NCBI GenBank assembly: GCA_905234125.1 | Contig: CAJOGQ010000007.1 | Coordinates: 1-43,733, forward strand | DNA from: an uncultured Bacteroidaceae bacterium | Lineage (GTDB): Bacteria > Bacteroidota > Bacteroidia > Bacteroidales > Bacteroidaceae | Reading direction: 5' to 3' | DNA: 43,733 nucleotides | Shown: positions 37,376-43,733 of the stretch, in pieces | Numbering within the stretch: the stretch's first letter is position 1 | Layout of the letters: every line of letters begins with the position of its first letter | The notes under the pieces: model-generated | The model's input: only the letters and a program-made list of their open reading frames with translations | Told to the model about the DNA's origin: nothing | Databases searched by the model: none | Position numbers and translations under genes: made by a program

Positions 37376-38854
37376 ATGGCAACAGAACTGAAAGACCTCA
37401 CGAAACGTGCAGAAGACTACTCAAAGTGGTATAACGAACTGGTCGTGAAGGCAGAGTTGGCTGAACAAGCCGATGTGAGAGGATGTATGGTGATTCGTCC
37501 CTACGGATATGCAATCTGGGAGAAGATGCAACGTGTACTCGATGACATGTTCAAGGAGACAGGCGTGCAGAACGCTTACTTCCCTTTGCTCATTCCAAAA
37601 AGTTTCCTGAGCAAGGAGGCTGAACATGTGGAGGGATTCGCCAAAGAGTGCGCTGTGGTGACTCACTACCGTCTGAAGACGAACGAAACCCACGACGGCG
37701 TGGTGGTTGACCCCGCAGCCAAGTTGGAGGAGGAACTCATCATCCGTCCCACGTCCGAGACGATTATCTGGAACACCTATAAGAATTGGATCAAGTCCTA
37801 TCGCGACCTCCCCATCCTGTGCAACCAGTGGTGTAACGTGATGCGTTGGGAGATGCGCACACGCTTGTTCCTGCGTACATCTGAATTCCTTTGGCAGGAG
37901 GGTCACACGGCTCATGCCACTCGCGAAGAGGCAGAAGACCGTGCCAAGCAGATGCTGAAGATATATGCGAAGTTTGCAGAGGAGTACATGGCGGTGCCTG
38001 TCATTCAGGGTGTGAAGAGTGAGACGGAGCGTTTCGCTGGAGCCCTCGACACCTATACCATCGAAGCTATGATGCAGGATGGTAAGGCTTTGCAGAGCGG
38101 TACAAGCCACTTCCTCGGACAGAACTTCGGAAAGGCCTTCGATGTGCAATTCCTCAACAAGGAGAATCAGGTGGAATATGCTTGGGCAACCTCTTGGGGC
38201 GTTTCAACCCGTCTGATGGGTGCACTCATCATGACCCACTCCGACGACAACGGCCTTGTCTTGCCTCCAAAGCTCGCTCCGCTGCAGGTGGTCATCATTC
38301 CTATTGGCAAGGGCGACCAGATGGCTGTGCTCAATGAGAAGGCAGAGGCTATTGTGAAGAACCTCAAGGCAATGGGCATCAGCGTGAAGTACGACAATGC
38401 CGACAACAAGCGCCCAGGCTTCAAGTTTGCAGACTACGAACTGAAGGGCATTCCTGTGCGCCTCGTTTTGGGTGCCCGCGATTTGGAGAAGGGACTTGTG
38501 GAGGTGATGCGCCGCGACACGTTGGAGAAGGAGAATGTTTCCATCGAAGGCATCGAGGAGTACATCAAGAACCTTTTGGACGACATCCAGCAGAACATAT
38601 ACAAGAAGGCTGTCACCTTCCGCGATGCACACATCTACGAGTGCGACAACTACGACGAGTTCAAGGAGCGCATCAAGGACGGAGGCTTCTTCCTCTGCCA
38701 TTGGGACGGCACAGAAGAGACCGAGGCTCGCATCAAGGAAGAAACGCAGGCAACCATCCGTTGCGTGCCCTTCATGTTCGAGCAAACCGAAGGCATCGAT
38801 ATGGTGAGTGGCAAGCCTGCCAAAGCCCGTGTGCTGATCGCAAGAGCCTACTAA
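37376..38854 (+). CDS. proS: Prolyl-tRNA synthetase, short (eukaryote/archaeal-like) type
   Basis: This 492-residue class II synthetase lacks the large editing insert of typical bacterial ProRS. The class II motif 2 region is [20 protein letters not shown] with [10 protein letters not shown] after it. The anticodon-binding domain begins near residue 300 ([12 protein letters not shown]). The C-terminal extra domain ends LIARAY, with the terminal Tyr usual in this type. Divergent from the OmpA-type gene. Confidence 0.95.
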   Translation: MATELKDLTKRAEDYSKWYNELVVKAELAEQADVRGCMVIRPYGYAIWEKMQRVLDDMFKETGVQNAYFPLLIPKSFLSKEAEHVEGFAKECAVVTHYRLKTNETHDGVVVDPAAKLEEELIIRPTSETIIWNTYKNWIKSYRDLPILCNQWCNVMRWEMRTRLFLRTSEFLWQEGHTAHATREEAEDRAKQMLKIYAKFAEEYMAVPVIQGVKSETERFAGALDTYTIEAMMQDGKALQSGTSHFLGQNFGKAFDVQFLNKENQVEYAWATSWGVSTRLMGALIMTHSDDNGLVLPPKLAPLQVVIIPIGKGDQMAVLNEKAEAIVKNLKAMGISVKYDNADNKRPGFKFADYELKGIPVRLVLGARDLEKGLVEVMRRDTLEKENVSIEGIEEYIKNLLDDIQQNIYKKAVTFRDAHIYECDNYDEFKERIKDGGFFLCHWDGTEETEARIKEETQATIRCVPFMFEQTEGIDMVSGKPAKARVLIARAY

Positions 38855-38906
38855 CTCCCCATTCATTCCCATAATTCCCATCAATTCTCATAATTTTCAT
38901 TACCCC

Positions 38907-40205
38907 ATGAAGCGACTGAGCATATCCATTCTTTTCGTGTTGACCGTCATTGGACTCTCAGCACAAACCCTGCCCACCACATTCTTGAAGCGACTTACAG
39001 CATTGAATGGAGTGAGCGATGTGAAACCATTGGAAACCAACAAGTTCAAGGAAAAGTATGTCCTGAAGATGGAACAGCAGGTGGATTGGCTGACACGGAC
39101 GAAAGGAACGTTCAAAGAGCGCATCATCGTCGGCATCAAGGGATTGGACAAGCCCACCGTGCTGGTGACAGAAGGTTACTTTGCCGACTACGGATTGCGG
39201 ACAGACTACGAAGAGGAACTGAGTGCGCTGTTCGATGCCAACGTGGTGCTGTGCGAGTATCGTTACTTTGCCGAGAGCGTGCCTGTGCCCACTAATTGGG
39301 ACTACATGACCGTCGATAACTCGCTGGGCGATTACCATCATGTTCGCCAGGTGTTTGGACAACTCTTCACGGGCAAATGGATCAGCACGGGCATCAGCAA
39401 GGGCGGTCAGACAACGATGTTCTATCGTGCCACCTTCCCTGACGATGTGGATGTGAGCGTGAGTTATGTGGCTCCCCTCAATCGTGCTGTGGAGGATGGA
39501 CGTCATGAGAAGTTCTTGGCCAAGCAGGTGGGCACCAAGGAGGAACGCAAGATTATCAAGCAGGCCATGCAGGAGTTGATGAGACGTAAGCCAGAACTCA
39601 TGGACGATTTCCACAAGTACAACGAGAAGAATGGCTACCATTTCTACCTGCCCGAGGAGGACATCTACGACTACTGCGTGTTGGAGTATCCTTTTGCCCT
39701 GTGGCAATGGGGCACCCCTGTCAGCACCATTCCTTCGTTAGATGCCGACAATCAGCAATGGTTCTCCACCCTCACCGAGGTGGCAAGCCCCGACTACTTC
39801 TCCTACCCCAACCGCTTCGAGCCTTTCGATGTGCAGGCCAGCCGTGAGTTGGGCTATTACGGCTATTCGCTTAAGGACATCAAGAAGTGGACTTCGCTCA
39901 AGACCACCAAGGGCTATCTGAAGGACATCATGTTGCCCGACAGTCTGCGTAACTACACCTTCGACCCCACCCTATACAATCGCACCGTCAAATTTCTCAA
40001 GGAGGAAGACCCTACACATATATTTATATATGGAGAGATTGATCCTTGGAGCGCCAGCGGTGTGTGCACCTGGCTCGACTGCAAGAAGAAGCAGAACATG
40101 CGGGTGTATGTGCAACCACGTGGCAGTCACAAGGCTCGCATCAACAACATGCCACCAGCCATGAAGGAGGAAATCATCCAAAGACTGACAAAATGGCTGG
40201 AATGA
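38907..40205 (+). CDS. S28-family serine peptidase (secreted tripeptidyl/prolyl aminopeptidase type)
   Basis: This 432-residue exported peptidase has a signal peptide ending LSAQ (about 1-19). The alpha/beta-hydrolase triad reads Ser164 in GISKGG, Asp379 in GEIDPWSA, and His408 in RGSHKARI. The N-terminal part YRYFAESVPVP is typical of the bacterial PS-10/S28 group, which trims proline-containing peptides. Gene spacing (52 bp after proS) permits read-through. The exact specificity is not visible. Confidence 0.88.
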   Translation: MKRLSISILFVLTVIGLSAQTLPTTFLKRLTALNGVSDVKPLETNKFKEKYVLKMEQQVDWLTRTKGTFKERIIVGIKGLDKPTVLVTEGYFADYGLRTDYEEELSALFDANVVLCEYRYFAESVPVPTNWDYMTVDNSLGDYHHVRQVFGQLFTGKWISTGISKGGQTTMFYRATFPDDVDVSVSYVAPLNRAVEDGRHEKFLAKQVGTKEERKIIKQAMQELMRRKPELMDDFHKYNEKNGYHFYLPEEDIYDYCVLEYPFALWQWGTPVSTIPSLDADNQQWFSTLTEVASPDYFSYPNRFEPFDVQASRELGYYGYSLKDIKKWTSLKTTKGYLKDIMLPDSLRNYTFDPTLYNRTVKFLKEEDPTHIFIYGEIDPWSASGVCTWLDCKKKQNMRVYVQPRGSHKARINNMPPAMKEEIIQRLTKWLE

Positions 40206-40295
40206 CGGATTAGGCATCTGTTTTGCGACTTTCATTCGGTTTGTGGTGGCATAGCCATCATCAACCATCATAAAAACGCTTATTCTCTCAATTGA

Positions 40296-42827
40296 ATGAA
40301 TTACAAATATTCCGATAGAGTAACACGCATTTTGGGTTACAGCAAGGAGGAGGCTCTGAGGCTCAACAACGACTACATTGGCCCCGAGCACCTGATGCTG
40401 GGACTGATTCGCGATGGCGAGAGCCGTGCCATCGAAGTGCTGAAGAAGAATTTCTACGTGAACATTTCCAACGTGAAGGAGGCATTGGAACATGCAGTCA
40501 GGGACTTTGGCTTGAACCTGAAATCCAGCGACATTGCGCTGAATCAGAAGTCAAGCATGATCATGCGCCTCACCGTGCTGGAGGCTCGTCTGCTGAAGAG
40601 CGAGGAGACCGATGCCGAACACATGCTGCTGGCCATCCTCAAGCAGAACGACAATCGTGTGGCCAGGCTCCTGAACGAGTGCGATGTCACCTACAAGGCA
40701 CTCTACGACTCGCTGACCACCCAAACAGCATCCACGCCAGTCGAGAACAGCGTGGATTACGACGAAGAGGATGAGGAGGAAGAGGAAGAGGATGCTCCAC
40801 CCCCATCGAACGAGAAAGCCTCCTCGTCAGCCTCCAATGCAGGCACCACCACCAAGACAACCAAGAAAGGCAATACCGACACGCCTGCCATCGACAAGTT
40901 CGGTTTCGACCTGACACACGCGGCAGCCGAAGGCAAGCTCGACCCCGTGGTGGGACGCGAGAAGGAGATAGAACGCTTGGCACAGATACTTTCCCGACGT
41001 AAGAAGAACAACCCCGTGCTCATTGGCGAGCCAGGCGTGGGCAAGAGCGCCATCGTGGAAGGCTTAGCCACACGCATTAACGAACGTAAAGTGGCGCGTG
41101 TGCTCTTTGGCAAGCGCATCATCAGCCTCGACATGTCGAGCGTGGTGGCAGGCACCAAATATCGTGGACAGTTTGAGGAGCGCATGAGAAGCATCATCAA
41201 CGAACTCCGTTCCAACCCCGACATCATCGTCTTCATCGACGAGATTCACACCCTTGTGGGCGCAGGCAATCAGGCAGGTCAGATGGATGCCGCCAACATG
41301 ATGAAGCCAGCTTTGGCACGTGGTGAATTGCAATGCATCGGCGCCACCACCCTCGACGAATATCGCAAGAGCATCGAGAAAGATGGAGCCTTGGAACGCC
41401 GATTCCAGAAGGTGATTGTGGAGCCGACCACCACAGAAGAGACCCTCACCATCCTCCACAACATTAAAGACCGCTACGAGGAGCACCACAACGTCACCTA
41501 CACCGACGAGGCGCTCATGGCGTGTGTCAAATTGACAGAACGGTATGTCACCGACCGCAGTTTCCCCGACAAAGCCATCGACGTGCTCGACGAGGTGGGC
41601 TCGCGTGTACGCATCAAAAACATCTGTGTCCCCAAGGAGATTGAAGACAAGGAGGCAGAGATAGTACGGCTCAACAAGCAGAAGGAGGAAGCTGTCAAAG
41701 ACGAGAACTACTCCTTGGCCAGCACCTACCGCGACCACGCAAAGATAATGACCGAAGAGCTGGAGCGCATGAAGAGACGCTGGGAGGCATCGTTGGAAGA
41801 CAAGCGCCAGAAAGTGACCGAAGCAGATGTCGCCACCACCGTCTCGATGATGACAGGCATCCCCGTCAGCAAGATGGCCAGCGCAGAGGGCATCCGCATG
41901 AAAGGCATGCGTGAGGAACTGAAGAGCAACGTCATCGCTCAGGACAGCGCAGTCGACAAACTCGTCAACGCCATCCAGCGCAGTCGTGTAGGCCTCAAAG
42001 ACCCCAACCGCCCCATCGGCACATTCATGTTCCTTGGCCCCACAGGTGTGGGAAAGACCTTCTTGGCCAAGAAGTTGGCAGAGCACATGTTTGGCACAGC
42101 CGATGCCCTCATCCGCATCGACATGAGCGAATACATGGAGAAGTTCACCGTCAGCCGACTGGTAGGTGCGCCTCCAGGCTATGTGGGCTACGAAGAAGGA
42201 GGCATGCTCACCGAGAAAGTGCGCCGCAAACCCTACTCCATCGTGCTCCTCGACGAGATAGAGAAAGCCCATCCCGATGTATTCAACCTGCTCCTGCAAG
42301 TGATGGACGACGGGCGTCTGACCGACACACAAGGTCGCACCATCGACTTCCGCAACACCGTCATCATCATGACCAGCAACGTGGGCACACGCCAACTGAA
42401 AGAGTTCGGACGTGGAGTCGGATTCGCCACGATGGCAGACAAAGACGACAAGGAAGTCTCCCGTTCCGTCATCCAGAAGGCGCTCAACAAGCAGTTCTCG
42501 CCCGAGTTCCTCAACCGTGTCGATGAAATCATCACCTTCGACCAGCTCGAGCTCCCCGCCATCCTCCAGATCATCGGCATCGAGCTTCGAGGCCTCTACC
42601 GACGTGTTGAAGAGCTGGGCATGACCCTCGAAATCACCGACTCCGCCCAGAAGTTCATCGCAGAGAAAGGCTACGACAAGCAGTTTGGAGCCCGTCCCCT
42701 TCGCCGAGCCATCCAGCAGCACCTCGAAGACCGCATCAGCGAAATGATTGTCGAAGAGGAAGTCAAAGCCGGCGACACCATCCTCGCCGACATGCAGGAC
42801 GACAAAGTGGTGGTGAGCAAGAAATAA
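40296..42827 (+). CDS. clpC: ClpC-type AAA+ unfoldase subunit
   Basis: This 843-residue chaperone feeds proteins to ClpP. It has the Clp N-domain repeats (1-140), an unusual linker with eleven consecutive or near-consecutive acidic residues (about 155-166) plus Ser/Thr-rich sequence, AAA-1 with GEPGVGKS (244-251) and a short UVR-like middle domain ([20 protein letters not shown]). AAA-2 carries GPTGVGKT (about 581-588). The ClpP-docking loop is probably the VGF in GRGVGFAT. ClpC rather than ClpB because the middle domain is short. A strong terminator follows. Confidence 0.94.
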   Translation: MNYKYSDRVTRILGYSKEEALRLNNDYIGPEHLMLGLIRDGESRAIEVLKKNFYVNISNVKEALEHAVRDFGLNLKSSDIALNQKSSMIMRLTVLEARLLKSEETDAEHMLLAILKQNDNRVARLLNECDVTYKALYDSLTTQTASTPVENSVDYDEEDEEEEEEDAPPPSNEKASSSASNAGTTTKTTKKGNTDTPAIDKFGFDLTHAAAEGKLDPVVGREKEIERLAQILSRRKKNNPVLIGEPGVGKSAIVEGLATRINERKVARVLFGKRIISLDMSSVVAGTKYRGQFEERMRSIINELRSNPDIIVFIDEIHTLVGAGNQAGQMDAANMMKPALARGELQCIGATTLDEYRKSIEKDGALERRFQKVIVEPTTTEETLTILHNIKDRYEEHHNVTYTDEALMACVKLTERYVTDRSFPDKAIDVLDEVGSRVRIKNICVPKEIEDKEAEIVRLNKQKEEAVKDENYSLASTYRDHAKIMTEELERMKRRWEASLEDKRQKVTEADVATTVSMMTGIPVSKMASAEGIRMKGMREELKSNVIAQDSAVDKLVNAIQRSRVGLKDPNRPIGTFMFLGPTGVGKTFLAKKLAEHMFGTADALIRIDMSEYMEKFTVSRLVGAPPGYVGYEEGGMLTEKVRRKPYSIVLLDEIEKAHPDVFNLLLQVMDDGRLTDTQGRTIDFRNTVIIMTSNVGTRQLKEFGRGVGFATMADKDDKEVSRSVIQKALNKQFSPEFLNRVDEIITFDQLELPAILQIIGIELRGLYRRVEELGMTLEITDSAQKFIAEKGYDKQFGARPLRRAIQQHLEDRISEMIVEEEVKAGDTILADMQDDKVVVSKK

Positions 42828-42836
42828 GCAATATAG

Positions 42837-42872
42837 AAAGAAGCACACCCTTTTTGGATGTGCTTCTTTTTC
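42837..42872 (+). terminator. Intrinsic terminator of clpC
   Basis: Perfect 11-bp stem AAAGAAGCACA (42837-42847) with TGTGCTTCTTT (42859-42869), followed by T-rich sequence. It starts 10 bp past the clpC stop. It also ends leftward (minus) transcription weakly. Confidence 0.88.
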
Positions 42873-42932
42873 TTTTGAGTTGTTCCAGGATGCCCTACTG
42901 ATGTTTTTGCCACTTTTGTGGAAAATGAGGAT

Positions 42933-42998
42933 GGTAGTTTCTCGTAACCTAACTGGTAGTTTGTCGGTAAGAAACCATACGTTTCTCGTAATGTTTCC
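42933..42998. repeat. 11/22-bp alternating repeat array A
   Basis: Six units of 11 bp alternate in type: GGTAGTTTCTC, GTAACCTAACT, GGTAGTTTGTC, GGTAAGAAACC, ATACGTTTCTC, GTAATGTTTCC. Odd units resemble each other and even units begin G(G)TAA, so the period is 22 with an 11-bp substructure. No gene is seen between 42828 and 43649. Confidence 0.7.
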
Positions 42999-43039
42999 AC
43001 CCTCTTGTTGCTTTGGCTCAATTATGACTAAAAAGCACT

Positions 43040-43094
43040 TTAATTAATTCAAATCATCAAATGAATTAATTCAATCGATGATTTGAATTAATTC
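43040..43094. repeat. 11/22-bp alternating AT-rich array B with perfect palindrome
   Basis: Five 11-bp units: TTAATTAATTC, AAATCATCAAA, TGAATTAATTC, AATCGATGATT, TGAATTAATTC. The flanks form a perfect 17-bp inverted repeat (43042-43058 with 43077-43093). It is too symmetrical and lacks a T-run, so it is not a terminator. Confidence 0.8.
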
Positions 43095-43229
43095 ACGGTT
43101 TTCCATTCCTTTCCACTCATCGGGAATACTGACACGAACCTTACCGACGGAACGGGTGACGAGGTGGGCACTTCGGCCTTCCTTTGACGTACCTTCGATT
43201 TAGCTTTAGGTTCATCACCCCTTGCAGAT

Positions 43230-43383
43230 CCATCGCTATCCCATCGCCACTCCATCGATGGGTCTTGGTCACCCCCTTGGTAAATGGGAGTTAACTCGGA
43301 GGAAACCCAAGGGTGCTATAGACTTGGTATAGAGTTGGTATAGCCTTAGTATAGAGTTGGTATAGAGATGGTGTTGGGGTGCT
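43230..43383. repeat. 11-bp mosaic repeat array C/D
   Basis: Fourteen 11-bp units in one unbroken phase, with adjacent units alike in small groups: CCATCGCTATC, CCATCGCCACT, CCATCGATGGG; TCTTGGTCACC, CCCTTGGTAAA; TGGGAGTTAAC, TCGGAGGAAAC; CCAAGGGTGCT; ATAGACTTGGT, ATAGAGTTGGT, ATAGCCTTAGT, ATAGAGTTGGT, ATAGAGATGGT; GTTGGGGTGCT. The anchor TAAATGGGAGTTAAC (43281-43295) differs by one base from that of the left locus. Confidence 0.8.
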
Positions 43384-43439
43384 TTGGAAACTATGGCTTC
43401 CTGAATATGAATAATATGGAATCCATATTTTTCCGGGTG

Positions 43440-43470
43440 CAAAGTTACACTTTTTTATGGGTGATATCAA
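43440..43470 (-). promoter_or_regulatory. Consensus minus-strand promoter reading into array C/D
   Basis: The minus strand has TTG (43468-43470), a 20-bp spacer and TAACTTTG (43440-43447) followed by CA. No protein gene lies downstream on this strand before clpC, which is on the other strand, so the product would be a noncoding transcript of up to about 600 nt. Confidence 0.6.
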
Positions 43471-43527
43471 GCTTTTCGGGAAAAATTTCACTTGCTTCTC
43501 TCGATTTTTCCTCTCTCCATTTTTTGG

Positions 43528-43588
43528 GGAGTGCACTCCATATCTTTTTTCTCTGCATTGGAAAAAGTTTTTCTGTGCAGAGAAAAAA
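43528..43588. repeat. Two perfect palindromes before the window end
   Basis: GGAGTGCACTCC (43528-43539) is a 12-bp palindrome. A 13-bp inverted repeat follows: TTTTTTCTCTGCA (43545-43557) with TGCAGAGAAAAAA (43576-43588), and its loop holds GAAAAA-G-TTTTTC. Both strands would end the hairpin in A, not U, so it is not an intrinsic terminator. It may be a protein-binding site. Confidence 0.6.
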
Positions 43589-43649
43589 TGAACTCATAAA
43601 GTACGTCAAATAGTGATGTGTGATGTACTTTTTTAAAAACATCGAGATT

Positions 43650-43727
43650 ATGGCAAATCAAGCAACATTATCAAATTTAGATAATGTTTCGAAGTTTGTC
43701 ATAGAGATAATACCATGTGAATTGTAG
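43650..43727 (+). CDS. Possible short ORF near the right edge
   Basis: ATG at 43650 opens a 25-codon frame, MANQATLSNLDNVSKFVIEI followed by IPCEL and TAG. The codons look natural for Bacteroidetes, but no homologue is recognised. It could be a true peptide, the start of a gene broken by the TAG, or chance. The 43600-43649 leader has no clear promoter. Confidence 0.3.
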   Translation: MANQATLSNLDNVSKFVIEIIPCEL

Positions 43728-43733
43728 TTGCCG

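Noticed and set aside
37150-37401. 84-codon N-terminal extension of the OmpA-type lipoprotein
   Set aside because: It would overlap the divergent proS start, and a perfect lipoprotein signal begins at 37149.
41064-42848. 594-codon minus ORF opposite clpC
   Set aside because: Composition (Val, His, Leu and Asp rich) is that of an antisense shadow of a strong coding frame.
43291-43536. 81-codon minus ORF with LYQLYTKAIPTLYQVYS
   Set aside because: The peptide repeat is the 11-bp array read in shifting frames; the ATG lies upstream of the promoter at 43440-43470.
43545-43588. Intrinsic terminator
   Set aside because: The 13-bp stem would be followed by A, not U, on both strands.

Overview
The window reads as chromosome of a Bacteroidales gut or oral anaerobe, most likely Prevotella/Segatella. 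The reasons are the many -7 boxes of the form TAnnTTTG (often followed by GC), the near absence of strong Shine-Dalgarno sites, a TonB-dependent receptor with an N-terminal carboxypeptidase-like domain, a FadL-type porin, a GH127-type arabinofuranosidase, an S28-family peptidase, and a short eukaryote/archaeal-like ProRS. The species is inferred; no rRNA gene is present.

Positions 1-8055 (all minus strand) form a defence-like region. A PLD-nuclease/SNF2-type helicase is followed by an Eco57I-like adenine methylase whose target-recognition part is visibly AT-richer than the rest. After it comes a separate, translationally coupled three-gene unit: a DUF4160 protein, a DUF2442-plus-HTH protein and a DprA/SLOG-like protein. 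The promoter of that unit has a perfect inverted repeat filling the -33/-7 spacer, as expected of a self-repressed toxin-antitoxin-like operon. Upstream of the helicase, 8131-8350 folds into a long rod with its own promoter and a terminator-like end. It is a candidate structured RNA, possibly 6S-like.

Positions 8469-10096 hold a lineage-specific protein of unknown function behind a long leader. That leader contains an array of 11-bp units. A decayed C-terminal fragment of a surface protein follows. From 10097 to 21018 (minus) come a secreted esterase, a lipoprotein LOG-family protein, TamB, RibH, a membrane-anchored TPR protein and a GH127-type enzyme with an intact zinc-thiolate site.

Positions 21284-24192 (plus) encode a Gly/Trp/Tyr-rich secreted protein and a FadL-type porin. 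From 24201 to 37149 there are a GIN-domain lipoprotein (minus), tandem tRNA-Glu(CTC) genes (plus), pgk, panB and a TonB-dependent receptor (minus), an M15 peptidase (plus), then dapA, a TPR protein, glnS, mtgA and an OmpA-type lipoprotein (minus). Positions 37376-42827 (plus) carry proS, an S28-family peptidase and clpC.

Positions 42828-43733 have no convincing gene except perhaps a 25-codon ORF at the end. This stretch contains three arrays built on an 11-bp period, the same period as the array at 9.3-9.5 kb. A near-identical 15-bp anchor (TAAATGGGAGWTAAC) lies within or beside the array at both loci. Both loci also have a minus-strand TAnnTTTG promoter about 100-150 bp away. These 11-bp mosaic arrays are the least explained and most interesting structure in the window.
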